DNA from: Algoriphagus sanaruensis
GTDB lineage: Bacteria; Bacteroidota; Bacteroidia; Cytophagales; Cyclobacteriaceae
Assembly (NCBI RefSeq): GCF_001593605.1
Contig: NZ_CP012836.1
Coordinates: forward strand, 1,364,001-1,428,000
Direction: 5' to 3'
DNA: 64,000 bases
A program made the translations under genes and the position numbers. Under the pieces are notes generated by a model that saw only the letters and a program-made list of their open reading frames with translations, was not told where the DNA came from and ran no database searches. This document shows, one piece after another, positions 49,403 to 61,300 of the stretch. Every line of letters starts with the position of its first letter. The stretch's first letter is position 1.

Positions 49403-51937
49403 ATGGAAGCAAAATTTTCAAATAGAGTGAAAGAGGTGATCTCTCTTAGTCGCGAAGAAGCTTTGCGATTAGGACATGATTACATCGGTACAGAGCACCT
49501 CTTGCTTGGGATGATTCGCGAGGGAGAGGGCGTGGCTGTTTCCATTCTAAAAAAACTAGGTGTTCCTATGGACGAACTGCGAAATGCTATTGAGCGGGCA
49601 GTAAGGGGAACAGCCAATCACAATGTGAAAAACATGGCAAACATTCCTTTGACAAGACAGTCAGAGAAGGTGTTGAAAATTACGTATTTGGAAGCAAAAA
49701 TTTTCAAATCACAACTAATTGGAACTGAGCATCTGTTGCTTTCAATCCTTCGGGATGAAGACAATATTGCAACTCAGATTCTAGGCAAGTTTGAAGTAAG
49801 CTACGATACCATTAAGGATATGCTTGAAAACCAATCAGACATTGGGAAAATGCCAAGAGCAAGGGCTGAAGCTGAGGACGGAGATGATGATGGATCAAAA
49901 CTATTTGGTTCATCTAATCCTGGAGGTGGAGGTGCTGCTAAATCTGGCGCAGAAAAATCTCGAACTCCAGTCCTAGATAATTTTGGTCGCGATTTGACTA
50001 AAATGGCTGAGGAAGATAAGCTTGATCCTATCATTGGTCGAGAAAAAGAAATCGAACGGGTTGCTCAGATTCTTTCTAGAAGAAAGAAAAACAATCCAAT
50101 TCTCATCGGAGAACCGGGAGTAGGTAAAACGGCAATTGCAGAAGGCCTGGCACTTCGTATCGTTCAGAAAAAAGTTTCACGTGTTTTGTTCAACAAGCGC
50201 GTCGTCACCTTGGATCTTGCGTCATTAGTAGCAGGAACTAAGTATAGAGGTCAGTTTGAGGAGCGAATGAAAGCTGTCATGAATGAATTGGAAAAATCGC
50301 CAAACGTGATCCTTTTCATTGATGAGTTGCATACGATTGTTGGTGCTGGTGGTGCTTCAGGTTCTTTGGATGCATCCAATATGTTTAAGCCAGCCCTAGC
50401 ACGGGGAGAAATCCAATGCATTGGAGCCACAACTTTAGATGAGTATCGCCAATACATCGAAAAGGATGGGGCATTAGCCCGTCGATTCCAAATGGTAATG
50501 GTTGATGCTACTTCTCCTGAAGAAACAATTCAGATTCTCAATAATATCAAAGATAAATATGAGGATCATCATAATGTGATCTACACAGCTGCAGCAATTG
50601 AAGCCTGTGTGAAATTGTCTGACCGATACATTTCTGATCGATTCCTGCCCGACAAGGCGATTGATATTTTGGACGAAGCAGGTGCGCGGGTACATATCAA
50701 TAATATCCACGTGCCAGAGGACATCCTCAAGCTTGAATCGGAGGTAGAAAATATCAAAGCTGAGAAAAATCGAGTTGTCAAATCTCAAAAATATGAAGAA
50801 GCCGCCCAGCTTCGGGACAAAGAGAAAAAACTACTTGAACAACTCGAGTTGGCAAAGACGAGATGGGAGGAAGAAAGTAAATCCAAAAGATTTACGGTAG
50901 ATGAAGATCACGTGGCTGAGGTAATTGCGATGATGACTGGAATCCCAGCCAAGCGAATTGCTCAGAATGAAGGCAACAAACTTCTCAATATGGGTGAGGA
51001 GCTCAAAGGGAAAGTGATTGGTCAGGACGAGGCAATCAAGAAGTTGACCAAAGCGATACAGCGTACCCGAGTTGGATTGAAGGATCCAAAAAAACCGATA
51101 GGCTCATTCATTTTTCTAGGACCTACCGGTGTGGGTAAGACTGAATTAGCAAAAACCTTAGCGACTTATCTTTTTGATAAGGAAGATTCCTTAATTCGAA
51201 TTGATATGTCAGAGTATATGGAAAAATTCTCCGTATCTCGATTGGTGGGAGCGCCTCCAGGTTATGTCGGCTATGAAGAAGGGGGGCAATTAACAGAGAA
51301 GGTCAGAAGAAAGCCGTATTCTGTAGTTCTTCTTGATGAAATTGAAAAAGCGCACCCTGATGTATTCAATATTCTCCTGCAAGTGCTGGATGATGGAATC
51401 TTGACAGATGGATTAGGTAGAAGAGTTGATTTTAGAAATACCATTATCATCATGACTTCGAATATTGGAGTTCGTGATCTGAAAGATTTCGGTGCAGGGA
51501 TTGGTTTTGCAAATAAAGCCAAGCAGGAAAATATGGACGAAATCATGAAATCAACGATTCAGTCTGCTTTGAAAAAAGCGTTTAGTCCTGAATTCTTGAA
51601 CAGATTGGATGATGTAGTGGTCTTCAATTCGCTCAGCAAAGAAGATATCTTCAAAATCATTGACATCAGTTTGGGTAAGCTATTCCACAGAATCACTGAA
51701 TTGGGTTACAAAATTGAATTGACTGAAAAAGCTAAGGACTTCTTGGCTGAGAAGGGCTATGACCAGCAATATGGTGCTAGACCTTTGAACAGAGCGATTC
51801 AAAAGTACCTTGAAGACGCCATCGCAGAAGAAATTCTCAAAGGCGATTTATCAGAAGGTGACGTGATTACTGCTGATTATGATGGAGAGGGTTCTGAGCT
51901 TTCTATTTCAGTAAAGAAAAAAGAAAAAGCAGATTAA
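49403..51937 (+). CDS. clpC: ClpC-type AAA+ unfoldase
   Basis: 844 residues. Two N-terminal Clp repeats (1-150), first AAA+ domain with Walker A GEPGVGKT at 236-243 and [13 protein letters not shown], a middle UVR/M region ([22 protein letters not shown]), second AAA+ domain with [15 protein letters not shown] and [10 protein letters not shown], and a GIGF loop (GAGIGFANK) suited to docking on ClpP. Unfolds substrates for ClpP degradation in the cytosol. AAAGGA lies just upstream of ATG 49403. Closed by a terminator. Confidence 0.97.
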   Translation: MEAKFSNRVKEVISLSREEALRLGHDYIGTEHLLLGMIREGEGVAVSILKKLGVPMDELRNAIERAVRGTANHNVKNMANIPLTRQSEKVLKITYLEAKIFKSQLIGTEHLLLSILRDEDNIATQILGKFEVSYDTIKDMLENQSDIGKMPRARAEAEDGDDDGSKLFGSSNPGGGGAAKSGAEKSRTPVLDNFGRDLTKMAEEDKLDPIIGREKEIERVAQILSRRKKNNPILIGEPGVGKTAIAEGLALRIVQKKVSRVLFNKRVVTLDLASLVAGTKYRGQFEERMKAVMNELEKSPNVILFIDELHTIVGAGGASGSLDASNMFKPALARGEIQCIGATTLDEYRQYIEKDGALARRFQMVMVDATSPEETIQILNNIKDKYEDHHNVIYTAAAIEACVKLSDRYISDRFLPDKAIDILDEAGARVHINNIHVPEDILKLESEVENIKAEKNRVVKSQKYEEAAQLRDKEKKLLEQLELAKTRWEEESKSKRFTVDEDHVAEVIAMMTGIPAKRIAQNEGNKLLNMGEELKGKVIGQDEAIKKLTKAIQRTRVGLKDPKKPIGSFIFLGPTGVGKTELAKTLATYLFDKEDSLIRIDMSEYMEKFSVSRLVGAPPGYVGYEEGGQLTEKVRRKPYSVVLLDEIEKAHPDVFNILLQVLDDGILTDGLGRRVDFRNTIIIMTSNIGVRDLKDFGAGIGFANKAKQENMDEIMKSTIQSALKKAFSPEFLNRLDDVVVFNSLSKEDIFKIIDISLGKLFHRITELGYKIELTEKAKDFLAEKGYDQQYGARPLNRAIQKYLEDAIAEEILKGDLSEGDVITADYDGEGSELSISVKKKEKAD

Positions 51938-51957
51938 CCTGAAAGAGTAATAAACAC

Positions 51958-51990
51958 AAAGCCTCGAATGATTCCATTCGAGGCTTTTTT
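51958..51990. terminator. Bidirectional terminator after clpC
   Basis: GCCTCGAATG (51961-51970) pairs with CATTCGAGGC (51975-51984), 4-base loop, A run before and T run after. Shared with the convergent small gene at 52010. Confidence 0.9.
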
Positions 51991-52009
51991 ATTGGGAAGT
52001 ACAAACCAA

Positions 52010-52483
52010 TTATTTGCTGAAGAAAAGTCGGGTAATGAAAATTCCCTGTCCATCATCCGCGCCAGCATTACTTTCTACGCCAGAGGTAACAAAGGTAAGC
52101 TTCCATCCTTGAGCTAACATGCTATTGATTTTTGATGCAATCACTGCATCATTTGAAGCGATATTTTGAAAATTAATACCTGCTGCGCTGAAGAAGTTCA
52201 GCAGTTTGGTTTCTTCTAGCTCATTTACCTTGATGTCTGAGCGGTCGATTTCATTTTGCTTGCTACTTTTTCCATCAGTACGTTCGGTTGTGAAAAGGCT
52301 TGCGTCTACTTGTGTTTGACTGTCGATGATTCGGCTTCTACCGAGACCCATGGGGACGATGGATTCGACTACCGTAATCACTTTAAATTCACCATAAGAG
52401 GCTACACTATTACTTTCTTGGGCTTGGCTTGTTAGGCTGAAAAAAGCCAAGAAGGCAGTTGCTAAAAGGATTGTTTTTTTCAT
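52010..52483 (-). CDS. Secreted protein of unknown function
   Basis: 157 residues, signal peptide ending SQAQE. Mature part with short beta segments and a C-terminal GWKLTFVTSGVES...FITRLFF pattern that recalls DUF4177-type domains, but the match is weak. No lipobox, no repeats. Transcribed alone after the divergent lipoprotein region. Confidence 0.7.
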   Translation of the reverse strand: MKKTILLATAFLAFFSLTSQAQESNSVASYGEFKVITVVESIVPMGLGRSRIIDSQTQVDASLFTTERTDGKSSKQNEIDRSDIKVNELEETKLLNFFSAAGINFQNIASNDAVIASKINSMLAQGWKLTFVTSGVESNAGADDGQGIFITRLFFSK

Positions 52484-52593
52484 AAATGTGAAGGTTATAA
52501 AACAGATAAATTGAGTAAAAACTTTAACGAGGTGAAAATGGTCTGGTTGGCCAATGGCAATTAAGTATTGGACAAAGGTTAGCTTTTTTTCAG

Positions 52594-53055
52594 TTAATAA
52601 GTGGCTTTATAGTTAATCAGAATATCGAAAATTTCCCATTTTTTCTTGGAAACCAAAACAGGAGAAAGAAATCCTTGACCATCGGAGAAGTTGCTGAACA
52701 GGCCGTTTTCCTCTTGGGTAAGTAAGCTGTATTTTCCCTCAGCTAATTGAATTTTAAATTTCCCATTTCTATTGCTCCAAGTTGAATCTAAGGGGATTTG
52801 ACCTTTGAGAATAATTAGTCCCTCATTTAGAATCACCTCATTGGAATGAATTAATGGGAAGATCAAGAGATTTCTTGCTACTCCTTGCGGGTGGATCACT
52901 TTGGGGTTCCCATTCTCGGATACCATCGGCATTTGATTTCCTTCTATCCAGCGTACTCTTCCTCGAATTCCTTGGGAAAGGTGAGAAGTTGCGCAAGAAG
53001 TCAAGTCCATCAAACATACGATCATTAGAATTGGCAAGAATGATCGATATTTCAT
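52594..53055 (-). CDS. Small lipoprotein coupled to the beta-CASP hydrolase
   Basis: 153 residues. Lipobox LTSCATS. Mature part beta-rich (GRVRWIEGNQMP, LTQEENGLFS). DSTWSNRNGKFKIQLAEGKYSLL resembles carboxypeptidase-regulatory/Cna-B-like beta-sandwich segments. Start overlaps the end of the upstream gene by four bases (ATGA). Confidence 0.75.
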   Translation of the reverse strand: MKYRSFLPILMIVCLMDLTSCATSHLSQGIRGRVRWIEGNQMPMVSENGNPKVIHPQGVARNLLIFPLIHSNEVILNEGLIILKGQIPLDSTWSNRNGKFKIQLAEGKYSLLTQEENGLFSNFSDGQGFLSPVLVSKKKWEIFDILINYKATY

Positions 53056-54455
53056 ATTCCTTCAAACAAGATATGTGACTCAAGGTATTGGGGGATGAGG
53101 ACATTCTTCCATTGGAGTTTATCCTTAAGTTGGAAGGCCAAAGCCTCTGCGCTTTCTTTTTCTCCATGGATGACAAATACTCGTTTGGGATTTTCGCAGA
53201 ATCCTTCAGCCCAATCCATCAATTCCTCCTGGTCAGCGTGTGCTGAAAGACCTTCGATCGAGTAAATTTTGGCTTTTACAGGAATTTCGTATCCGTAAAT
53301 TCTCACACTTGGTTCTCCTTCAAGAAGTCTTCGACCTCGAGTTCCTTCAGCCTGATAGCCGACGAGAATAATTCCATTTTTTTCTTCCGGTAAATGATGA
53401 AAGAGGTGGTGGAGAATTCGTCCACCAGTTGCCATTCCACTAGCCGAAATGATGATTCCTCTGCCTTGGAAGTTGTTCAAAGAAACAGACTGCTCCTGTT
53501 TTTGAAAATAATGAAGGTGAGGATGATTGAATGCATGCTCGTTTTCTTCCTCCAGCATGGCACTTAATCGATGGAAGGAATGATAATCCAAGTAAAGCTT
53601 CGTGGTATCAATAGCCATCGGACTATCCAAGAAAATAGGGGCTTTTGGGATTTTGCCTTTTTCCATCAATTGATATAGATGATACATGATCAATTGGGTT
53701 CGACCCACTGCAAAGGAGGGAATGATCGCAAGGCCGTTTCGATCAAATATATCTCTGATTGCTCTTGCCAATTCATCTTCCGGTTTTTGAGTTGTGGATT
53801 TGCGGTCCCCATAAGTAGATTCAATCCATAAGACATCGGCTTTGGGTATTCGAGTGGGTGGGAAAAGAATAGGATCATGATAGCGACCAAGGTCGCCTGA
53901 AAACACCAGGCGCTTGGTTTGATTTTCACCTATTAGCGTCACTTTCACAATGGCTGCTCCCAGAATATGGCCTGCATGGTAAAAATTCACCTTTATCTTG
54001 GGGTGAATAAAGAAAGCGGATTCAAAGGGCTGTGGAGACAAAAGAGGGAAAACTGCCTCAGCGTCTTCCATAGTATAAAGCGGTTCAGGATTTTCATGTC
54101 TCGAAAACCCTTTCTTTTTCGCATATTCCGCCTCTTCTTCTTGAAGTTTTCCAGAGTCCAGAAGGAGAATTTTGGCTAATTCTGCAGTGGGTTCTGTGCA
54201 ATAAATGGGCCCCTTAAACCCCTGCTTGACTAATTTTGGAAGATAACCTATATGGTCGAGGTGAGCATGGGTAAGAACAACGGCTTCCAATTCTCCAAGA
54301 GGCATCGGAAAGGGATCCCAGTTTCTTCTTCGTAATTCTCGAGGTCCTTGGAATAGACCGCAATCCAGCAAGAATTCAAATTCTCCTGTGTCTATTAGAT
54401 ATTTTGAACCAGTAACTGCTCCAGCTCCTCCTAAAAATTTGACACTGACATCCAT
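53052..54455 (-). CDS. Beta-CASP metallo-beta-lactamase-fold ribonuclease
   Basis: 467 residues. MBL motif LTHAHLDHIG (H-x-H-x-D-H), later GHILGAAIVK, FSGDLGR; beta-CASP motifs ESTYGDR, SPMAIDTTKLY, SASGMATGGRILHHL and the C-terminal ISAHADQEELMDW with the RMMBL-type end. Resembles the archaeal/bacterial CPSF-73 (Ysh1)-like group. Probably an RNA-processing hydrolase with a two-zinc centre; exact substrate unknown. Coupled to a lipoprotein gene downstream. Confidence 0.9.
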   Translation of the reverse strand: MDVSVKFLGGAGAVTGSKYLIDTGEFEFLLDCGLFQGPRELRRRNWDPFPMPLGELEAVVLTHAHLDHIGYLPKLVKQGFKGPIYCTEPTAELAKILLLDSGKLQEEEAEYAKKKGFSRHENPEPLYTMEDAEAVFPLLSPQPFESAFFIHPKIKVNFYHAGHILGAAIVKVTLIGENQTKRLVFSGDLGRYHDPILFPPTRIPKADVLWIESTYGDRKSTTQKPEDELARAIRDIFDRNGLAIIPSFAVGRTQLIMYHLYQLMEKGKIPKAPIFLDSPMAIDTTKLYLDYHSFHRLSAMLEEENEHAFNHPHLHYFQKQEQSVSLNNFQGRGIIISASGMATGGRILHHLFHHLPEEKNGIILVGYQAEGTRGRRLLEGEPSVRIYGYEIPVKAKIYSIEGLSAHADQEELMDWAEGFCENPKRVFVIHGEKESAEALAFQLKDKLQWKNVLIPQYLESHILFEGI

Positions 54456-54486
54456 TTTTTGAGTGGTTTAATTTGAAAGAAGTTAC

Positions 54487-54516
54487 AAAAAAAGAGACAT
54501 CTGGAAGGATGTCTCT
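54487..54516 (-). terminator. Intrinsic terminator of the PadR-PspC operon
   Basis: Minus-strand AGAGACATC pairs with GATGTCTCT (plus 54493-54501 and 54508-54516, 6-base loop), followed by seven T (plus 54487-54493). Lies 23 bases past the PspC stop. Confidence 0.85.
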
Positions 54517-54538
54517 TAATTATTTTGGCAGGCAAGGA

Positions 54539-56494
54539 TCAATCTTTCATGAAAAAGGCTTCCTTAAATTTTTCCTTGCTAGCACTATCAAGTTTAGCTT
54601 TAGTAAGGGAATCGGTTTTGGTTTTTTCTTCTTCCCAATCGTCCCAATCCCGGTTGACATTGTTCTTTGGAGGGCAAGTCAAACATACCAATCCAGCTTC
54701 ATTAAATACCCAAACGGCTTCCTCTCTGACATCGGAATTGCGATAGCCATTCGGGTAAATTGTTCCTCTTAGGATTTCGCGCATCGACCTTTCCATAATA
54801 AATGGTCGATCATAAGGTATTTGTAGTGTCAGGTCAACTCTCTGATCCCGGAATGCATCCAAAGAAGCCAAATCAATGCCCTCGTCAAAAGTCAAAACTG
54901 AGTCCAAGACACCAACTTGGTATTCCAGCTGCTTAGCTCTTTCCAGTGCCTCACTTTTGGTACGTCCCCTGGCAGAAAACTCCTTGGTTAGCGTAATCAC
55001 AGAATCGGCACTTCCTTCAATTTTAAGATTAGCATGATGGAAAAACTCCTCTTGGTCAAAGTCCTCCACTTTCAAAATCAGGGTTCCTGCACTAGCAGCA
55101 ATGGTTTCAGTGGTTTTGTACGTATTATCTTCCTTGAATTGAGCCACAATTTTAGGAATTTGGAAAGCTGCTATTCCAATGCTTAGCAACCACAGTCCCA
55201 ATGCAACTAAGCCAAATCGTCCTCCAATTAGATTTTTCTGTGCAAGGACACTCAGTCCCAAAAGAAGGATCAAAATCCCCGGAATGATTACAATTCCTAC
55301 TGTCGCAGTTACTAGCCAAATTGGGATGAGTTCGTCGAAGATCTCAATTGGGAAGTTGTCAAAGAAAACTCTGTAGTCTGCATCAGCCACTCCGAAATAC
55401 ACAAATAGTGCGATTAAAGGAGCAATAGTCAATGCAAGCCCTAAGAAGAATATGATAAGACCAAATACAATCCGAATCACATGAGCAATAAATCTTCCCA
55501 ATGGACCCAAAGCACTTCCGATCGCTTCAATGATTTTCCCAAGAATTCGAAAAGGTGTCATTAAGACCTTTTTCAAAGTTGACTCAGGCTCTGTTGGTTG
55601 TGGATTTAGGTTTTCTTTGATGGTAGAATCTATCGAATCAAGGGTAATTTCCCCTCCCTTCATTTTAATCCGCTCTGTAATGGAGTTTGCGACAGGAGTA
55701 ATAATCCAAAGGATCAAATAGATCAAGACGCCTGATCCTCCGGCAAATGTTAAGAACACAAATGCCAATCGAACATAAATAACTTCAATTCCAAAATAGG
55801 CAGCTAAACCACTGCTCACTCCGCCCAAAACTTTGTCGTCTGGGTTTCGGAAAAGCTTTTTGATGTTCTTGTCTTCCAAAACCTCATATGAAACAGGAAG
55901 TATGATCCAGAGAACGACATAGGCGATCACAGCAAAAATCCCAAAGCTTAGATTCAACTTGAAGTTGTCAAATGGGAAAATGTCTAGAAACCCAAAGTTG
56001 AAATTTAGATTACCGCTGAAAAGAAGCAAAATCGCAATCAGTCGAGTCCATAATGGATCGATGGAGAAATAGTTGGCGATTCCTGCGCAAACCCCTCCAA
56101 GGATTTTTTTTGACTCTAATCTTTTTAGCTTTTTGTAGCCTCCCATTGTATCGCTAGGAGGCGTGACGTATTTGTAGAAGTCCTCTTTCGAATCCTGTTC
56201 TTGATCTAGTGATTCCTCTTCCAATTCTTCCGCAGTGGAGAAATCAGCGATAGTCCCCATTTTTTCAATGAGTTTGTCGACATTCTCCGCAGTGATTACT
56301 TGTTTGTTGTTTTTCAGATTGCTTAGAAATATCTCAGCGATGCGATTTTCGATATCCGAAATGATTTCTTTGCTGTCCTTATAGCCTGAAAAATGCGTGT
56401 TGATGGCATCCAGGTATTTTCTAAGGGTGTCGTATCCATCTTCCTCAATGTGGAAAAGGATTCCGCTGATGTTGATGCTTATCGTCTTTTTCAT
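54539..56494 (-). CDS. Large PspC-domain inner-membrane protein
   Basis: 651 residues. N-terminal cytosolic domain 1-110 (ISGILFHIEEDGYDTLRKYL). Two PspC domains: LKRLESKKILGGVCAGIANYF (about 120-200) and RNPDDKVLGGVSSGLAAYF (about 208-272), each with membrane helices, then about four more helices to 450 and a large periplasmic C-terminal domain. PspC proteins couple membrane stress to transcription in proteobacteria; this Bacteroidetes form pairs with a PadR regulator, probably as an envelope stress unit (inference). Start is 29 bases after the padR stop. Confidence 0.88.
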   Translation of the reverse strand: MKKTISINISGILFHIEEDGYDTLRKYLDAINTHFSGYKDSKEIISDIENRIAEIFLSNLKNNKQVITAENVDKLIEKMGTIADFSTAEELEEESLDQEQDSKEDFYKYVTPPSDTMGGYKKLKRLESKKILGGVCAGIANYFSIDPLWTRLIAILLLFSGNLNFNFGFLDIFPFDNFKLNLSFGIFAVIAYVVLWIILPVSYEVLEDKNIKKLFRNPDDKVLGGVSSGLAAYFGIEVIYVRLAFVFLTFAGGSGVLIYLILWIITPVANSITERIKMKGGEITLDSIDSTIKENLNPQPTEPESTLKKVLMTPFRILGKIIEAIGSALGPLGRFIAHVIRIVFGLIIFFLGLALTIAPLIALFVYFGVADADYRVFFDNFPIEIFDELIPIWLVTATVGIVIIPGILILLLGLSVLAQKNLIGGRFGLVALGLWLLSIGIAAFQIPKIVAQFKEDNTYKTTETIAASAGTLILKVEDFDQEEFFHHANLKIEGSADSVITLTKEFSARGRTKSEALERAKQLEYQVGVLDSVLTFDEGIDLASLDAFRDQRVDLTLQIPYDRPFIMERSMREILRGTIYPNGYRNSDVREEAVWVFNEAGLVCLTCPPKNNVNRDWDDWEEEKTKTDSLTKAKLDSASKEKFKEAFFMKD

Positions 56495-56523
56495 GTTAAT
56501 GCAAGATTGTGGTGATAAAGAGA

Positions 56524-56853
56524 TCAGTTCTTACTGGTGATTTGTAGTGTAGAATTGACCAATGAAGTCCAGGTGTCTGAGAGTGTAGAAAGAAACTGTT
56601 TTCCTTCCTCGGTGATCGCATAATATTTTCGGGGAGGTCCTGCCTCAGATTCTACCCATCGATAGGTGACAAGTTCGGCGGACTTAAGTCGGTTAAGAAG
56701 GGGATATAGTGTTCCTTCGACGACGATCATTTGAGCTTCCGTTAGCTCTTCAATGAGATCAGAAGTATAGACTTCTCCCCGGGAAATAATGTGTAAAACA
56801 CAAAACTCCAGGAGCCCCTTTCGCATTTGGATTTGTGTATTGGCGACATTCAT
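56524..56853 (-). CDS. PadR-family transcriptional regulator
   Basis: 109 residues. LEFCVLHIISRGEVYTSDLIEEL, GTLYPLLNRLKSAELVTYRWVESEAGPPRKYYAITEEGKQFL is the complete PadR winged-helix signature. First gene of a two-gene operon with the PspC protein, so it likely represses both. Ligand unknown. Confidence 0.93.
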   Translation of the reverse strand: MNVANTQIQMRKGLLEFCVLHIISRGEVYTSDLIEELTEAQMIVVEGTLYPLLNRLKSAELVTYRWVESEAGPPRKYYAITEEGKQFLSTLSDTWTSLVNSTLQITSKN

Positions 56854-57197
56854 GGTGTGGTCAGTTAAGTCAGGGAATAGTCCCTTGCTTCCCTTATGTC
56901 AAAAAATGATACCAATTTTCTCCAAGCTACCTTGTATTGCAAGATATCTGGTAAAATAGGGTGGAAGGATTTTGTTTTCATCTCCTAAAACCCGTTTTTG
57001 AGCTAATAGAAGTGGTTTTTCTTTCTCTTGAAAAAATTAAATACTATTGATCCTTAAGAAGTGGATTCAGGTTGAGTCTTTGAATTTGTCCTGATCTGTG
57101 ACAAAGAAGTGTCCGTTCATGTACACAAGGGCGTAAATTATTTGACCTTAGTTTTGATAATTCGCTATAGATGCCTTTTTTCGATTAATTTGTTATC
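56854..57197. other. Divergent promoter region between padR and the PorV-like gene
   Basis: 344 bases. An exact -7 element TAGTTTTG occurs at 57149-57156, fitting a 36-base leader before GTG 57198, without a good -33. Two close T-rich segments and no clear palindrome seen. Nothing else recognised. Confidence 0.5.
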
Positions 57198-58325
57198 GTG
57201 AAATCAGTAAACACCCTATTTTTCCTTCGAAGTGTCTTTGTACTGCCTATGATATTATGGGCGAGTTTGACTTTTTCTCAAGGATTGGCACCTAAGTATT
57301 CCAATGAATTTCTTCAAATAGGAGTGAGTGCTCGTGCTTTGGCTATGGGAGGAGCACAGGTAGCCTCCGTCCGAGATGTGACAGCGTCCTATTGGAATCC
57401 GGCCGCACTTACCTTCGTCGAGCATAAATATCAAGCCTCACTCATGCATGCCGAGTATTTCGCAGGAATTGCTCAGTATGATTATTTGGGATTCACTTCT
57501 CCGTTAGGAAATCAAAATCAGTTGGCAGTATCCCTCATTCGATTCGGGGTCGATGATATTCCGGATACCCGATTTTTGTATGATGCAAATGGGGCTTTGA
57601 ATTATGATAATATCCAATTTTTCAATGCTGCCGATTATGCCTTGCTGATGAGCTTCGGAAGAGCACTTTCTGATCGGCTAAAAGTGGGAGCCAATGCGAA
57701 AATCATCCATCGAAATGTTGGGAAATTTGCCAAAGCTTGGGGTTTTGGATTAGATGTAGGAGCAATGTATCGCTACAAAAAGCTGAATCTTGGTTTGATG
57801 CTCAGGGATATTACCACCACATACAACGCATGGACGCATGATGCAGACCAAATCCGAGCGATTTATTCCCAAACGAATAATGAAATTCCTTTGAATACGG
57901 TGGAATTGACATTGCCGAGGGCAATCCTAGGCTTAGCATACACTTGGAATTTCGGAAAATCCATTTCCTTACTTTCCGCTTTGGATTTGGAAACTACCTT
58001 TGATGGACAGCGAAATACTTTGATTTCTACTGAGATGATGAGTGTGGATCCAAGAGTCGGATTGGAAGCAGGCTTTAAGCAGAAAATATTCCTCCGAATG
58101 GGGATGAGTAATTTTCAACAGATCAAAGATTTCGATGGACAAAATTCCTGGACTTATCTGCCAAGTGCTGGGTTGGGAGTGGTTTTAAGTGAAAAAATTC
58201 AAATTGATTATGCATTGTCCGATTTGGGAGATGTCTCCGAGAGTCCCTTTTCACATATTTTTTCAGTGAAAGTGAGTTTACAAAAATTGAAGGAAGAGGA
58301 TAGAAAATTTAACGGATGGAATTGA
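57198..58325 (+). CDS. PorV/PorQ-family outer-membrane beta-barrel protein
   Basis: 375 residues, GTG start, signal peptide ending near LTFSQG. FLQIGVSARALAMGGAQVASVRDVTASYWNPAAL is the family N-terminal motif, with a C-terminal barrel strand (DYALSDLGDVSESPFSHIFSVKVSL). PorV and PorQ guide T9SS cargo at the outer membrane; in Flavobacterium and Porphyromonas PorV works with PorU. This one is coupled to a PorU2-like gene, so it is a PorV paralog dedicated to that protein rather than clearly canonical PorV. Confidence 0.87.
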   Translation: MKSVNTLFFLRSVFVLPMILWASLTFSQGLAPKYSNEFLQIGVSARALAMGGAQVASVRDVTASYWNPAALTFVEHKYQASLMHAEYFAGIAQYDYLGFTSPLGNQNQLAVSLIRFGVDDIPDTRFLYDANGALNYDNIQFFNAADYALLMSFGRALSDRLKVGANAKIIHRNVGKFAKAWGFGLDVGAMYRYKKLNLGLMLRDITTTYNAWTHDADQIRAIYSQTNNEIPLNTVELTLPRAILGLAYTWNFGKSISLLSALDLETTFDGQRNTLISTEMMSVDPRVGLEAGFKQKIFLRMGMSNFQQIKDFDGQNSWTYLPSAGLGVVLSEKIQIDYALSDLGDVSESPFSHIFSVKVSLQKLKEEDRKFNGWN

Positions 58326-61300
58326 TGAGATCTGCTCGTACATATTGGTTTATCTTGACGTTTTGTTTTCTGAGTTTCTCGGTTTTAGCCCAAAACCCAG
58401 TTTGGTATCAATTCAATCAAACTTATTATAAAATCCCTACGGCAAAAGATGGGATTTATAGAATCGAACCAGATGCCTTAGCTTCTTCTGGATTGACTTT
58501 AAATGGGCTGGATCCCCGATTTATTCGGGTTTTTCATCGAGGACAAGAAGTAGCGATTCATATTCAAGGCGAGCAAGATGGGGCGCTAGACCCTGGAGAT
58601 TACATCGATTTTTTTGGAAGGCGTAATGATGCCGAACTGGACAAACATTTGTATTCCAAACTGGATACAATCCCCAATCCCTATTTTAATACTTACACAG
58701 ATACGACGGCCTATTACCTTACCGTGACCCCAGGGCAATCAGGCAAACGTATGGAAGTTCGGCCGGTTCCAGCAGGCACTGTTCCGGCGGCTTCATTTTT
58801 TGAGACTGAATTTTTACAGATTTATTCCGATCAATATTCGTTAGGAAGATCCTATACCTTGGGTTTTAGACTTTCATCGTATGATGCGGGTGAGGGCTGG
58901 ATGAGTCCAGTGATTTCCAAAGGGGGCTCCAGAGAATTAGTCTTTTCAGGACTTGGTCAAGTATTGGCAAGCGGAGCTGCATTTTTGGAAATAGGGTTAG
59001 TAGGTAGGTCAGAAAATATCCATATAACAACGGTCACAGCAGGTGCTACATCTGCAAGCCAACGCGTTTTGGGTTCAAAGACCTACAGTGGATTTGATGC
59101 GACCGTCATGCAGGTAAATCTCCAAATGAGTGACTTTAATGCAAATGGTACACTCGTGGTGAAGGTCTTGCCTCAAGGAACTGAATCAGCAGATAATATT
59201 GCACTCTCCTATGCCAAAATCAAATTTAGAAAACCCATAGGAACGGGGGACTTCGCAGGGCAGTGGATGATTTTCCCAGAAGGAAATACACGAGTGAATT
59301 GGACTCTTACCAATGAATCCTATGTCGCTTTAGATGCCGCTGATATTTTCAATCCTCAAAAAATTGAAATTGGCAAATCAGGTCAAACGCTAAGTTTCCA
59401 AGGTGGAGTTACTGGTAAATCCAGCAAGATTTTTATCCAACAAGAATCTTCAGTTACTAAAGTCTCTCAACTCATTCCTGTTCGATTTAGAAATTTATTA
59501 GCACAGCCTGCGAACTACATTATCATTGGGAATAAGGAATTAGAGAAGCCTAGCAATCGAGAACAAAACCCGCTTTTGGCCTATGCCCAGCATAGAGCAA
59601 GTGGTGCTGGTGGAGGTTTTGATACTTTGGTCGTTCGGATGGATGAGCTTTATGATCATTTTGCCTACGGGGAGGCCTCCTCAGTAGCCATTTATGATTT
59701 CTTGAAATCCTATTGGCCCATCCACAAGCCGACCCATTTGTTATTGGCTGCTCGATCTTTGGCTTATTATTCAACCGCTCGATTAAACAATCAAAACGTT
59801 TATTATAGAAATGCTCCTCAGGCCTTCGGATTCCAAGATTTAGTCCCTGCGGGAGGATATCCAGGTTCAGATAATATTTATGTCTTGAATCTTGATCCAT
59901 CTAATCCGGAAATTCCAGCCATGGCGGTAGGAAGAATTCCTGCAAAAAATTCGCAGCAACTTTCCGATTATCTTCAAAAGATGATCGAAAAGGATCAAAA
60001 AGGCGCTACAGAATCTTGGCAAAAGGAGATCGTTCATCTTAGTGGAGGGGTTACTGAATTTGAATTGGAGCGGTATTTTGGATTCCTAAATGGATTTAAG
60101 GAAATCGCTGAAGGTCCATATTTGGGTGGAAATGTGACTACTTATCGCAAGCGGTCCAACTCTGTCGTGGAGACCATTGACATTTCTGGTGATATCAATC
60201 GTGGTTTGTCTCTTTTGACCTTTTTTGGGCACGGTTCCCCTACAGTAATTGATATTGAAATTGGTTTTGCCTCAGATCAAAGTTTGGGATATGCCAATCG
60301 TGGAAGGTATCCTGTTATGCTATTTAATGGCTGTGATTATGGAAGTGCTTATGGAACTACCTACTCTCAAGGGGAAGACTGGGTTATTACTCCCGAGAAG
60401 GGTGCAGCAGCAATCTTAGCCAACACCTCTATTGGTGTTGATGTGTATTTGAGAAGGTATTCAGATGCATTTTATAATTATGCCTTCGCCGATAGTTCTA
60501 CGATTTACAAAACCGTTGGGGAGATTAAGCAATTGGGCGAGCGGTTCTTTATTCAACGCTATGGAACGAGCCCTTTAAATTTTTCCCACATGGAGCAAAT
60601 GGTTCTATTGGGTGATCCTGGTGCTCGAATTTTCCCAGCAAAGAAACCAGATTATTCAGTTTCTGAAGATGAAATGAGTTTGGATAGCTTTGATGATACG
60701 CCGATTTCAGCAATTTCAGACAGCTTAAAATTGACCTTTAATCTTAGGAATATTGGGATTACGGCTCAGGATTCGGTTTCCATTCGCGTATCCAGGACAT
60801 TGCCTGATGGTCAGGTAATTGTTTTTCCAGACTATAAAACAAAGTCCGTATATCGTTTAGACACTCTTCAATTTTCAATACCAAATTCAGAAGTAGAGGG
60901 AGCTGCTGGAGAAAATCTATTTACGGTGGAAATCAATCCTCTTAGGGACATCGACGAGATGACCTTCGGGAATAATTCGGCGACATTGACTGCGTTTATT
61001 CCTTTGGCGGGAACCCTACATTTATATCCATCCAATTATGCATTGGTGGGCGAAAAGGAAGTAACTATTCTGGTTCAAGCCCCAAGAATTACTTCAGAAA
61101 GCCGGACGGTAATCGTTCAATTAGATACAGCTTCTACCTTTAATTCGGCCTGGAGAAAAGAGGTAAGAGTGACCACTCAGGGGATGGTGGAATGGCCAGT
61201 TTCGCTAAACGCGAAGGAGGATTCGACTACCTACTACTTGCGGTCAAAATACCAAGATCTTCTACCGGGAGAATCAGATGCTTGGACACAATCAAGCTTT